Shown here piece by piece: positions 1 to 7,621 of a stretch of 34,855 nucleotides of DNA. The translations under genes were made by a program, and so were the position numbers. The DNA is taken from the NCBI GenBank assembly GCA_016195405.1, contig JACPZP010000062.1, positions 1 to 34,855 of the forward strand, in the 5' to 3' direction. The notes below the pieces were generated by a model that searched no databases, was not told the origin of the DNA, and saw nothing but the letters and a program-made list of their open reading frames with translations. Source of the stretch: Planctomycetota bacterium (GTDB lineage Bacteria > Planctomycetota > Planctomycetia > Gemmatales > Gemmataceae). The stretch's first letter is position 1; each line of letters begins with the position of its first letter.

Positions 1-85
1 ATATCACGGTGTTTCCAACGCCGTCGTGCCAAACGCAGGGCCTGAAATCGTCGCCATTCTCGCCAATCGTGAAAATGTCGTCGAG
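1..85 (-). CDS. Possible partial CDS running off the left edge
   Basis: The minus-strand frame from 85 to 1 is open and reads like real protein (segment DDIFTIGENGDDFRPCVWHD) with third-position GC bias, whereas the other two frames are Arg-rich or stop. No normal start codon opens this frame: it is preceded by TGA at 88-86. An ATG at 89-87 with AGGAGG directly against it belongs to the Arg-rich frame. It may be a broken gene, a gene with a frameshift, or chance. No family recognised. Confidence 0.15.
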
Positions 86-115
86 TCATCCTCCTATTCT
101 AGCGGCGACAAAACT

Positions 116-400
116 TTACTTTTGAGTGCAGCTGTCAGTAGGATACGAGTACGTCACTCCGTCTGGCGTTCCCAACGCCTCTACCACAGTGCCTCGGTTC
201 TTGCCGACTAGGGTTTTTGAGGAAACCAGGTCGTTCGCCATTTGGCCACGAGTCCAGGAGCCACCAGCAAGCCATTCTTCCGACGAAAATTGTCGACGAT
301 GAATGCCAAACAAGTCCAGCGTGAAAGCGCCGTAGGCAAGACCAGCTGCCAGAACGAGGAACAGAGCCAGCATGTTATGTTTGCGAGTTACGGTTTTCAT
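116..400 (-). CDS. Short membrane-anchored protein, BamE/SmpA-like motif, probably truncated
   Basis: About 94 residues. An N-terminal hydrophobic stretch (LALFLVLAAGLAYGAF) suggests a signal anchor. The later segment around DLVSSKTLVGKNRGTVVEALG resembles the helix-turn pattern of the SmpA/OmlA (BamE) fold, in which a 'GKsR.eV..lLG.PD' motif is followed by a strand-rich half. Here the protein stops only about 14 residues after GTPD, so the expected second half is missing. Start chosen at the ATG at 400, with GAGGG 8 nt upstream; a GTG at 415 is in frame. The function is unknown and the BamE link is an inference from motif shape only. Confidence 0.5.
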   Translation of the reverse strand: MKTVTRKHNMLALFLVLAAGLAYGAFTLDLFGIHRRQFSSEEWLAGGSWTRGQMANDLVSSKTLVGKNRGTVVEALGTPDGVTYSYPTDSCTQK

Positions 401-505
401 ATGTCGCGCCCTCACTTGCTAGCTCAATTAAAGTGTAATGGCATTTAGCGACTATTGCAATCTCTGGCTTTGGAGACGCGTTATTGTGGGATTTTGTTTA
501 ACGGC

Positions 506-1507
506 TCACGGCGCGAACTTTTGCACGCGGTGGTTGTAGGCGTCCACGACAAATAAGTTGCCGTGGCTGTCCAGCGCCATCGCGTGGGGCGCATAGAACT
601 GCCCCGGCTTCGTTCCCGGCTCGCCGAAGCCGCGAAGATATTTGCCTTCCGACGAAAAATGTTGAATGCGTCCGCTGACGGCGCTCACCCAGACGCGATC
701 CTCTTTGTCGATGAGTATGGCGATCGGGCCTTGAAGCACTGCTTTGCGGTCCTTGAAGCCGGAGAAGGCGCCGCCGAAGCTTCCGGGTTTCGTTTCGTTG
801 TCGCCCCAAGCGAGCAGGAATTTTCCGTCCGCCGTGAATTTCTGGATGCGGCCCAAAGAACCTTCCGTCGTGTAGACATTTCCCTTGCTGTCGAGTGCCA
901 CGAATTGAGGACCGCCGGTGCGCGATTTAGGGCTCACGTTGCCGCCGAACTGACCGGGCTTGACGCCGTATTCGCCCCACTTTAAGAGCAGCTTGCCCTG
1001 TGAATCGAAGACCTGGACGCGCCGGTTGGTTTGGTCGGCGACATAGATTTTTCCTTGCTTGCTGATCGCGATGCCTCCGGGCATATCGAATTCGCCGTCG
1101 CCCGTGCCGCTCTTGCCCCAGGTGCGCAGCAGCTTGCAATCGGGGCTGTAAACCGTGACACGGTCCGGCTTGCGTTCCTCGTTCTGTTTGGCGATGCCGA
1201 AGTGTGAAATCAGGATGTTGCCGTCGCCATCGAGAGCGATCGCGCCTGGATGCGTAAGTGTCGGAAATGAACTTAGAAACTTGCCGTCGGTGTTGAAGCG
1301 CTGCACGCGGTCGTTGTAGAAGTCGGCGACAAAGACCTCGTCGCGCGGGTTGATGGCGATGCCGATGGGAAAATGCAACTCGCCGGGTTCGGCGCCCTGC
1401 TTGCCCCATTCGAGAAGAAACCGCGGCGGCGCGGGCTCCTTGCTTTCGCCCGCAGCCCCGGCATTAATCATTGTCAAGAATGCGATAAGGACTGAAATTC
1501 GCATCAT
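506..1507 (-). CDS. Secreted NHL-repeat six-bladed beta-propeller protein
   Basis: 333 residues. A signal peptide (ISVLIAFLTMINAGAAGES) is followed by about six NHL repeats of the form 'P.giAid..G.iyVaD..n.RVQ.F...Gk'. Clear examples are VADFYNDRVQRFNTDGKF, VADQTNRRVQVFDSQGK and, at the C-terminus, VVDAYNHRVQKFAP. NHL propellers act as binding platforms and sometimes as lyases; no catalytic residues can be assigned here. The start at 1507 has GAAGG 6 nt upstream; ATGs at 1513 and 1504 are alternatives. An open frame extends further upstream, but only through a low-complexity GA-rich repeat. It lies 187 nt downstream of the ThuA-like gene on the same strand. Such proteins are common in planctomycete exported proteomes. 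Confidence 0.85.
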   Translation of the reverse strand: MMRISVLIAFLTMINAGAAGESKEPAPPRFLLEWGKQGAEPGELHFPIGIAINPRDEVFVADFYNDRVQRFNTDGKFLSSFPTLTHPGAIALDGDGNILISHFGIAKQNEERKPDRVTVYSPDCKLLRTWGKSGTGDGEFDMPGGIAISKQGKIYVADQTNRRVQVFDSQGKLLLKWGEYGVKPGQFGGNVSPKSRTGGPQFVALDSKGNVYTTEGSLGRIQKFTADGKFLLAWGDNETKPGSFGGAFSGFKDRKAVLQGPIAILIDKEDRVWVSAVSGRIQHFSSEGKYLRGFGEPGTKPGQFYAPHAMALDSHGNLFVVDAYNHRVQKFAP

Positions 1508-1532
1508 GACCATCCTTCGGCATTTGGCCGCC

Positions 1533-1660
1533 AAAGAGAAAGAGTAAGATAAAGATTGCGAATAGGAAGAAGAGTACGAGTAGGAAGAGCGCATCCTGCT
1601 CCTTCTCTTAATCTTGCTCCTACTCCTCTTCGTAGTCTTACTCTTCATCGCAATCATTCT
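1533..1660. repeat. Hexamer-phased GA/CT inverted repeat
   Basis: The plus strand is purine-rich from 1533 to 1590 and pyrimidine-rich from 1593 to 1660. Both halves are built from degenerate 6-nt units of the type AAGAGT, AAGATT, AGGAGT, AGGAGC; the second half is the reverse complement of the first type. The whole can fold into a long imperfect hairpin between the ThuA-like and NHL genes. Confidence 0.75.
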
Positions 1661-1694
1661 CTTCCTGTGCTCGGCTGGAACAACGCGTGCCAAG

Positions 1695-2498
1695 CTACTT
1701 CTTCTTTCGCGAGTCTGGCGGCAGTTCCATGTCCTTGTCGGTGATCGCCACGGGGGCGCCTTCGGGCGGCACTTCGACGCCGGCGGTCCACAGGATGCCG
1801 TTGACAATGTGCTGGCGAAACGCCTTTTCGGCGTAGTTGTCGTGGAAATGCCCGAGAACGGTGCCGAAAGACCGCCCGCCGTCGGGACGGTCGTAGGTCC
1901 AGGCGATCGTGTAGTCCTCCTTGTCAATCTCGGCTTTCAGAATCGGTTTTGCTTTCTCCTTAAAAATGAGCTTGAAGTAGTATTCGTCGCGAAGGTCGTA
2001 GTCCTCCCAGCCGCGGCAGATCGGATGATCGGCGGACACCTGCCGGAGTTTCGTCTTCCGCACCAAATAAGAAGAAAAGCTGTCGCCGAAAAACCATGCG
2101 CCCATCACCTCGAGCCAATCCCGGCCGAATTTCGGCTCCGCGCCGGTCCCCCAATGGATTGCCGTCACGCCGACGCCACGCTTGAGCAGCGCATCCGCTT
2201 CGGCCTTATGAAGCGGATCTAGGAGCACGTTGCCTCCAAAGCGCGTGTTGAGCACAATCGCCTTGGCGTCCTTCAGTTTATCCGGGTCTTTGGGCCAGCC
2301 GTTGACGACTTCGGCCTTCACGCCGGGCGTCTGGTTCAGGCACTTCGCGAGGATGGTGCAGTCGGAGATGTATTCATGCGTGCTTGTCGCATGGTCGCGT
2401 TCCTTGGCAATCAGCACGATGCGTACGGTTTTTTCGCCCGTCCAAGCAGGCAAGGCCGCCGCTACGAGAATCACGGCTGCCCCCAGCAAATGTCGCAT
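1695..2498 (-). CDS. Secreted ThuA-like domain protein
   Basis: 267 residues with an N-terminal signal peptide (LLGAAVILVAAALPAWTG). The rest matches the ThuA-like fold (trehalose-utilisation family, class I glutamine-amidotransferase-like): an early strand VRIVLIAKERDH, a mid domain with TAIHWGTG, the segment SADHPICRGWEDYDLRDEYY, and late VLGHFHDNYAEKAFRQHIVNGILWTAG, a typical C-terminal signature. Planctomycetes carry many exported ThuA-like proteins, often near glycoside or sulfate catabolism; no such partner is visible here. Start at ATG 2498 because GGGGGA sits 8 nt upstream; a TTG at 2513 is in frame. It is divergent from the MFS gene across a 26-bp-armed palindrome. Substrate not predictable. 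Confidence 0.85.
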   Translation of the reverse strand: MRHLLGAAVILVAAALPAWTGEKTVRIVLIAKERDHATSTHEYISDCTILAKCLNQTPGVKAEVVNGWPKDPDKLKDAKAIVLNTRFGGNVLLDPLHKAEADALLKRGVGVTAIHWGTGAEPKFGRDWLEVMGAWFFGDSFSSYLVRKTKLRQVSADHPICRGWEDYDLRDEYYFKLIFKEKAKPILKAEIDKEDYTIAWTYDRPDGGRSFGTVLGHFHDNYAEKAFRQHIVNGILWTAGVEVPPEGAPVAITDKDMELPPDSRKKK

Positions 2499-2551
2499 GA
2501 TGATGTCCCCCAATAAGTCCAGAAGTGGATTTGCTCATATTCTATTGGCGA

Positions 2552-2613
2552 GCGGTTTCAAAACGGGGTCAGGACCTCTAAAATCACAGGTCCTGACCCC
2601 CTTTTGAAATCGC
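2552..2613. repeat. 26-bp-armed palindrome of the GGGGTCAGGACCT type
   Basis: Arms 2552-2577 and 2588-2613 pair with two mismatches around a 10-nt loop. The inner arm reads GGGGTCAGGACCT. It lies between divergent genes, so a terminator role is unlikely. It resembles the palindromes mobilised by RAYT/IS200-type transposases (inference); no transposase is nearby. Confidence 0.85.
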
Positions 2614-2640
2614 TTCTACGAAATAGCCAGAGGAATCTCC

Positions 2641-3957
2641 GTGAACTCTTCCAGTCAACGGGCCCCGACGCGAGCCTGGGCGGTGACCTTTGCGGGAACA
2701 GCGGTCAATCTCTGCCTCGGTGTTCTCTATGCCTGGAACATCTGGAAGGCCAACCTTGTGGGCACGCCCGAGCATCCGGCCGGATCACCTATGACCGGCC
2801 TGAACGATGGTTGGAGCTATCTCACCGACGCTCAGGGCACGTGGGCCTACGCCATGTGCGGCTTCGTTTTCGCACTGTGCATGATTCCTGGCGGCCGCAT
2901 TCAAGATAAATTCGGCCCCCGAGTCGGCGCCACCGCAAGTGGGCTGTTTTTGGCTAGTGGCTGCATTCTTGCGGGGTTAATGAAAAGTTACCTGGGCTTG
3001 ATCGTTGGTTTTGGCATCCTGGGCGGCATCGGCATGGGTCTTGGTTACGCGGCAGCGACGCCCGCGGCAGTGAAGTGGTTCGGGCCGCACCAGCGCGGGC
3101 TGATTGTCGGCCTGGTCGTGGGCGGATATGGAGGCGCGGCCATCTACATCTCGCCGCTCGCCGAGTTCTTCATGAATCAATATGGCGTGTCGGGCAGCTT
3201 CATCGCGCTGGGCCTCATTTTCGGGATCGTGATCATTGGGGCCGGACAAGTGCTTGCGTGGCCTCCCCCCGGCTACACGCCTCCCGCTCCTCCGCCAGCG
3301 AAGGCGGATGCGCTCCGCGGACCAACTGCCATGACTCGCGTCGATTGGTCGGCGCCGAGCATGGTCAAAACCTGGCAGTTCTACGCTCTGGTGTTTCTCT
3401 TCATCGGCTCGGCACAATCGGGACTGCTGGTCATCGCCAATGCCAAGTCGATGCTGGGCAGCACCGCAACGGCCGTCGCCTTCCTCGCTGCCAACGCCTG
3501 GATACTGTCGTCGTTTGGCGGCATCGTCAATGCGTTGGGTCGCGTCGGCACCGGTCTTTACTCCGACCGAATCGGTCGCGCCCGTGCCTACCTGATAAAC
3601 GGCGCCCTGGCCGCGGCTTGCCTTTTCCTCACGCCGACGATCATGCGCTCCGGCAACGTCTGGCTCCTCTTTCTGGTAGTCGGCGTCGCCTTTTGGCAAT
3701 ACGGCGGCGGGCTAGCGCTTTTGCCCGCCTTCACGGCGGACTTTTTCGGCTCGAAGAACCTCGGCTTCAACTATGGCCTGGTTTTTCTCGGTTGGGGCAT
3801 CGCCTTTTTCATTCCGCAAATCGCCGGCTACATCAAGGACATGACGGGCAGCTTGGACGGAGCGTTCTACCTTTCGGGCAGTTTGCTTGCGCTGACGGTA
3901 ATTCTCAGCCGGCTGATTCAACGCCCTATCGCGCCAGGCGAATCCAACCAATCTTAG
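2641..3957 (+). CDS. MFS carrier, oxalate/formate antiporter (OxlT) type
   Basis: 438 residues with about 12 hydrophobic segments, as usual for the major facilitator superfamily. The opening RAWAVTFAGTAVNLCLGVLYAWNIWKA is the hallmark N-terminus of the OFA (oxalate/formate antiporter) branch. GRIQDKFGPR between helices 2 and 3 is the MFS loop motif, and GTGLYSDRIGRARAY is its counterpart in the second half. It would exchange or import small mono- or dicarboxylates across the inner membrane; the substrate is not decidable from sequence. The start is GTG 2641 with AGAGGA 6 nt upstream. Followed by the ABC importer genes on the same strand after 86 nt. Confidence 0.85.
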   Translation: MNSSSQRAPTRAWAVTFAGTAVNLCLGVLYAWNIWKANLVGTPEHPAGSPMTGLNDGWSYLTDAQGTWAYAMCGFVFALCMIPGGRIQDKFGPRVGATASGLFLASGCILAGLMKSYLGLIVGFGILGGIGMGLGYAAATPAAVKWFGPHQRGLIVGLVVGGYGGAAIYISPLAEFFMNQYGVSGSFIALGLIFGIVIIGAGQVLAWPPPGYTPPAPPPAKADALRGPTAMTRVDWSAPSMVKTWQFYALVFLFIGSAQSGLLVIANAKSMLGSTATAVAFLAANAWILSSFGGIVNALGRVGTGLYSDRIGRARAYLINGALAAACLFLTPTIMRSGNVWLLFLVVGVAFWQYGGGLALLPAFTADFFGSKNLGFNYGLVFLGWGIAFFIPQIAGYIKDMTGSLDGAFYLSGSLLALTVILSRLIQRPIAPGESNQS

Positions 3958-3982
3958 AATCAGTCTTGCAGCGGGCGTCTGC

Positions 3983-4013
3983 CTGATTTACAAAATGGGA
4001 AGCAATCAGTTTT
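3983..4013 (+). terminator. Weak possible terminator after the MFS gene
   Basis: CTGATT (3983-3988) pairs with AATCAG (4004-4009), followed by TTTT. The stem is only 6 bp with a 15-nt loop, so termination is uncertain. Confidence 0.3.
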
Positions 4014-4043
4014 GGCATCTTTGCCGCTGGAGTGGCTCTCGGA

Positions 4044-5570
4044 ATGGCAAGACTTCTCATCGCACGCATTTTCAGATTGCAAATCCTTGCCTTCGCGGCC
4101 GTGCTCTTGTTGTCTGCCGACCGCCTAATCGCTCAGGACTCAAAACCACTTAAGTGGGGCGCCGACCGAGAGGGCGGCGCGCCTTACATCTTCCCCGACC
4201 CGCGCGACCCCAATCGTGACATCGGCTTCGAAGTTGACCTGGTCAAGGCACTCGAAAAAGAGCTGGGCCGGCCCATCGTTTTTGAACAATATGAATTCGA
4301 AAAGCTCACCGACGGCGTCCAGCGCGGCGACATCGACTTCGCCCTCAACGGCCTGGAAATCACTCCCGATCGCGCCGAGCAGGTTCTTTTCAGCAAGCCG
4401 TACTACGCTTTTCGCTTGCAGCTCGTGCAGGGAAAGAACGAGGACCGGTTCACCTCGCTGCAAGGACTTAAGGACGCAGGCGGCACGGTCGGCACTCTCG
4501 CCAACACCGCGGCTTCGCGCTATTTGGAAAAGCGCGGCATCAAGATGAAGACCTATTCCGGCCAGGTCGAACCCTATAAGGAGCTTGCGCAAGGAGTCGT
4601 TGACGGCGTCTTGCTGGACCAACCGATCGCCCAGTACTACGCCAAGAAAAGTCAGGTCACGCCGGAAGATCCGCCGTTAAGATTTGCCGACCCGATCATC
4701 GGCCGCGGCTACTACGCCATCGCCTTCAAGAAGGGCAATGACGATTTGAAGCAAGAGTTCGACGCAGCCCTGACGCGATTATTTGAATCGGGGAAGCTGC
4801 GCGAGATTTACCAAAAATGGAATCTCTGGACAGACGGCCAAGAGGAGTTTCTGCCTTCCGGCACGTTTCTCGAACACGATCAGAGGGCCGACGACGACGC
4901 ACCGACGAGCACCGGCGGCTATTTCGGCCTGCTTCTCCAAGGCGCCTGGATGACGGTAAAAATCACTTTCGCCAGCTTCGCGCTTGCCGTACTCCTCGCT
5001 CTGCCGATTTCGTTGTGCCGCATGTACGGCCCGGGCCCCATTCGCTGGCTAGCGACCGGCTACATCGAGTTTTTCCGCGGCATTCCGGTGATCCTGGTGC
5101 TCATCTTCCTTTACTACGGGCTGCCGGAGATCGCGGCGGCCTACGACCTCGGAGTCAGCCTAAAGCTGGACGCGTTCACCGCGGCCGTGGTCGGCCTGGG
5201 CATTAGCTACGCGGCATACGAGGCGGAAATCTACCGGGCGGGGATCGGCTCCATTCCCGACGGCCAATGGGAGGCAGCCGACTCGCTTGGCATGTCGAAG
5301 GCCCTGACATTTCGCCGCATCATTTTGCCGCAAGCAATTCGCGTCATCTTGCCGCCGATGACCAACGATCTCGTGGCCCTGTTTAAGGACTCGGCCGTGG
5401 TCAGCCTCATCGCCGTGGTGGAGTTGAGCAAGCAATACATGATCCTGACAAAGTCCGACAGCCGGCATCTCGTAGCGATCTCGCTGGCCACCGCAACGCT
5501 TTATCTGCTGATGTCGGTCCCGCTAGGCTTCCTGTCGCGCTATTTGGAATCGCGCTGGAGCCACGGATGA
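4044..5570 (+). CDS. Amino-acid ABC importer: fused substrate-binding protein and permease
   Basis: 508 residues. Signal peptide or first helix near the start (LQILAFAAVLLLSADRLIA), then a family-3 solute-binding domain (about residues 30-265; ends LREIYQKWNLW). After a short linker comes a BPD_transp_1 permease domain (about 290-505) with the EAA-loop signature AYEAEIYRAGIGSIPDGQWE and ADSLGM. Polar amino-acid importers normally keep these as separate genes; a binding protein fused ahead of the permease is known from GlnP-type systems of Gram-positives. The likely substrate is glutamine or another polar amino acid (inference from family). The ATPase gene follows 39 nt later. Start taken as ATG 4044; GTG 4032 is in frame. 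The stop TGA lies inside an 11-nt direct repeat. Confidence 0.88.
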   Translation: MARLLIARIFRLQILAFAAVLLLSADRLIAQDSKPLKWGADREGGAPYIFPDPRDPNRDIGFEVDLVKALEKELGRPIVFEQYEFEKLTDGVQRGDIDFALNGLEITPDRAEQVLFSKPYYAFRLQLVQGKNEDRFTSLQGLKDAGGTVGTLANTAASRYLEKRGIKMKTYSGQVEPYKELAQGVVDGVLLDQPIAQYYAKKSQVTPEDPPLRFADPIIGRGYYAIAFKKGNDDLKQEFDAALTRLFESGKLREIYQKWNLWTDGQEEFLPSGTFLEHDQRADDDAPTSTGGYFGLLLQGAWMTVKITFASFALAVLLALPISLCRMYGPGPIRWLATGYIEFFRGIPVILVLIFLYYGLPEIAAAYDLGVSLKLDAFTAAVVGLGISYAAYEAEIYRAGIGSIPDGQWEAADSLGMSKALTFRRIILPQAIRVILPPMTNDLVALFKDSAVVSLIAVVELSKQYMILTKSDSRHLVAISLATATLYLLMSVPLGFLSRYLESRWSHG

Positions 5571-5588
5571 AACACGGATGAAACACGG
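5563..5588 (+). repeat. 11-nt direct repeat ACGGATGAAAC
   Basis: Two full units (5563-5573, 5574-5584) and a 4-nt remnant. The permease stop codon (5568-5570) is the TGA of the first unit. Confidence 0.7.
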
Positions 5589-5609
5589 AAACTATTGGAG
5601 TGTTACGAG

Positions 5610-6365
5610 ATGGCGATTGGCGAACTTCATGTCCGCATAAGCGGCCTGACCAAGCGGTTTGGCGAACGCTTGGTGCTGGATGACATCAGCTTAGAGTTTC
5701 GACCCGGTGAAACGGTCGCCCTGCTCGGTCCGAGCGGCGGTGGCAAATCGACGCTCTTGCGCTGCATTAATGGTCTTAACTCTTTCGATGCCGGAGAAAT
5801 CCAGGTCGGCCCTCATGTGCTCCGGCCTGGCAAGAACGGCAACCGTGCCGCAGTGGCGAGTGTGCGCCGACTATTCGGCATGATCTTCCAGGATTTTCAG
5901 CTGTTCCCGCATCTTAGCGCACTGCAGAACGTGATCGAGGCCCCGACCCGGGTCTTGCGATTGCACCGGAACATAGCTGTCGAGCGCGGCGTTCGCTTGC
6001 TAACAGGAGTCGGGCTGGCAAGGCATCTGCATTCCATGCCACAACAGCTTTCGGGCGGTCAGAAGCAGCGCGTCGCCATCGCGCGCGCTTTGGCGATGGA
6101 GCCGCGCGGCCTTCTGTGCGACGAAATCACCAGCGCGCTCGATCCGGAACTGAAAAGCGAGGTGCTCAACGATCTGCAGGAGCTAAAGGGGCAAGGATTG
6201 ACATTGATATTGGTAACGCACGAGATCGGTTTCGCGCGGCGCGCGACGGACCGAGTCGTGGTGTTGTGCGATGGCCGCATCCTGGAAGACGGCTCGCCCG
6301 CAGAGGTTCTCGACAATCCGCGTAGCGAACGGCTGCGTGCTTTCCTGCAGCGCGTGATGGTTTGA
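5610..6365 (+). CDS. Polar amino-acid ABC transporter ATPase (GlnQ/ArtP type)
   Basis: 251 residues, the usual size for GlnQ/HisP-type ATPases. All ABC motifs are intact: Walker A GPSGGGKST (40-48), Q-loop Gln in MIFQDFQLFP (about 94), signature LSGGQKQR (147-154), Walker B LLCDE (about 168-172), and switch His in LVTHE (about 204). The order and sequence (INGLNSFDAGEI, ITSALDPEL) match the polar amino-acid uptake branch. It powers the fused binding protein/permease encoded immediately upstream, so the two genes would form a complete two-gene importer. Start at ATG 5610, with GGAG 9 nt upstream; a TTG at 5595 is in frame but lacks a ribosome site. Confidence 0.93.
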   Translation: MAIGELHVRISGLTKRFGERLVLDDISLEFRPGETVALLGPSGGGKSTLLRCINGLNSFDAGEIQVGPHVLRPGKNGNRAAVASVRRLFGMIFQDFQLFPHLSALQNVIEAPTRVLRLHRNIAVERGVRLLTGVGLARHLHSMPQQLSGGQKQRVAIARALAMEPRGLLCDEITSALDPELKSEVLNDLQELKGQGLTLILVTHEIGFARRATDRVVVLCDGRILEDGSPAEVLDNPRSERLRAFLQRVMV

Positions 6366-6408
6366 TGCGCGACTTGAGGTTGCCCGCGCGTTGATTTATG
6401 ATGGAGAC

Positions 6409-7323
6409 ATGACTGAGTTGAAGTTAGCTCCCGCCCTCTCCGCCAAGCGCGAGCGTTTGTTGGAAATCCTGCGCGGCATGGGCCGAGTCGCGGTCGCATT
6501 CAGCGGCGGCATCGACAGCACCGTCGTTGCCAAGGCGGCTGCGCTTGCTCTGGGCGACAAGGCGATCGCCGTCACCGCCGACAGCCCGAGCGTTCCGCGC
6601 GCTGAAATCGCCGAGGCGCAAGAGTTAGCCCGAATCATCGGCATCGTCCATCGTTTAGTGAAGACTCAGGAATTCGCCGATCCCGACTACGTCCGTAACG
6701 ATGGGACTCGCTGTTACTATTGCAAGAGTGAACTCTATAGCCGGATCGAAGAAATGCTGCCCCAGTTGGGCGTCAATATGATTTGCAGCGGCGCCAACCT
6801 GGATGACCTGGGCGACTATCGTCCAGGCTTGACCGCCGCCGGGGAGCATCGCATTCGCCATCCGTTGCAGGAGGCGGGCTTCACGAAGGCGGATGTTCGC
6901 GAACTCGCCCGCCACTGGGAACTGCCGACTTGGGACAAGCCGGCGTCGCCGTGCCTTTCGAGCCGGCTCGCGCCCGGGGTTGAAGCCACGCCTGAGCGGA
7001 CGGCGCGCGTGGAGTGCGCGGAGATAATCTTGAAAAGTCTGGGCATGCGTGATTGCCGGGTGCGTCTTCACGAAGGGGAATTGGCCCGCATCGAAGTTCC
7101 ACTTGCTGACATTCATCGCCTCGCCGAACTTGAGGCTCGCACGCAATTAGTTGAGGAACTGAAGCGTCTCGGGTTCAAGTTCGTCACTTTAGACCTTGAA
7201 GGCTTACGATCCGGTAGCTTGAACGCGCTCGTTAGCCTTGAAGACAAACGACTTTTCGCGCTAGCCCCCAACGAGGAATTCGCCAGCCATGAACCCCCTA
7301 CCCGCACCCAAGGCCCTGGATAG
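6409..7323 (+). CDS. larE: LarE-like ATP-dependent sacrificial sulfur transferase
   Basis: 304 residues. PP-loop pyrophosphatase motif SGGIDST (about 32-38), the RCYYCKSELY motif (Cys 102 and 105) and the later SPCLSSR motif with Cys 182, at the position of the sacrificial cysteine of one-Cys LarE enzymes. LarE activates and sulfurates the pyridinium dicarboxylate precursor of the nickel-pincer nucleotide cofactor; the family also occurs widely without lactate racemase. No larA, larB or larC lies in this window, so the local role is open. Start at ATG 6409, with GGAG close upstream; a TTG at 6391 is in frame. The 3' end overlaps the next small gene by 35 nt, indicating translational coupling. 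Confidence 0.88.
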   Translation: MTELKLAPALSAKRERLLEILRGMGRVAVAFSGGIDSTVVAKAAALALGDKAIAVTADSPSVPRAEIAEAQELARIIGIVHRLVKTQEFADPDYVRNDGTRCYYCKSELYSRIEEMLPQLGVNMICSGANLDDLGDYRPGLTAAGEHRIRHPLQEAGFTKADVRELARHWELPTWDKPASPCLSSRLAPGVEATPERTARVECAEIILKSLGMRDCRVRLHEGELARIEVPLADIHRLAELEARTQLVEELKRLGFKFVTLDLEGLRSGSLNALVSLEDKRLFALAPNEEFASHEPPTRTQGPG

Positions 7324-7546
7324 TTTCTTCCTTGAAGCCCGCGCGAAGCTGCTCGATGTGGCGGCCATCCTCGATCGCATCGGCCGCGGCAAGGATGCTG
7401 GTGGAACCGGCGATGACCCGCGCTTGGAAAGAATCCGCAAGGCTTTGGAAGTGCTCCACGATCAAAGCGGCGGCCGGGCGGAACGGATCCAGCAGATTTT
7501 CTCGCGCGAGTATGATTCAAAATGGGAACGGCCCCAGCCGCGCTGA
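7289..7546 (+). CDS. Small conserved-looking helical protein overlapping larE
   Basis: 85 residues, predicted mostly helical (ALDSFFLEARAKLLDVAAIL, RLERIRKALEVLHDQ). The ATG at 7289 lies within the last codons of larE, with GAGGAA 9 nt upstream. Codon use and amphipathic pattern look genuine, unlike the alternative frame across 7332-7562. No known domain recognised. The overlap points to coupled translation with larE, and the next gene encodes an EboB/TatD-like hydrolase. Confidence 0.7.
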   Translation: MNPLPAPKALDSFFLEARAKLLDVAAILDRIGRGKDAGGTGDDPRLERIRKALEVLHDQSGGRAERIQQIFSREYDSKWERPQPR

Positions 7547-7556
7547 TGAACATTTC

Positions 7557-7606
7557 GTTTAGCCGCGATTCGTAGAACCGCGCGGCTCTTCGAGCCGTGG
7601 CTAAAC
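7557..7606. repeat. 50-bp imperfect palindrome, diverged GTTTAGCC-type element
   Basis: Almost continuous palindrome: GTTTAGCC (7557-7564) pairs with GGCTAAAC (7599-7606) and the interior pairs with about five mismatches. The outer bases match the palindrome family at 19309 and 33459. It ends 3 nt before the GGAGG ribosome site of the next gene. Confidence 0.7.
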
Positions 7607-7621
7607 TTGGAGGATTTCATC

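Noticed and set aside
1508..1927. N-terminal extension of the NHL protein
   Set aside because: It consists of Arg/Ser/Tyr-rich translation of the GA-rich hexamer repeat and the end of the ThuA-like gene in another frame; the signal peptide begins at 1507.
3075..3986. Open frame overlapping the MFS gene on the same strand
   Set aside because: Arg/His/Pro-rich shadow frame of a clear transporter.
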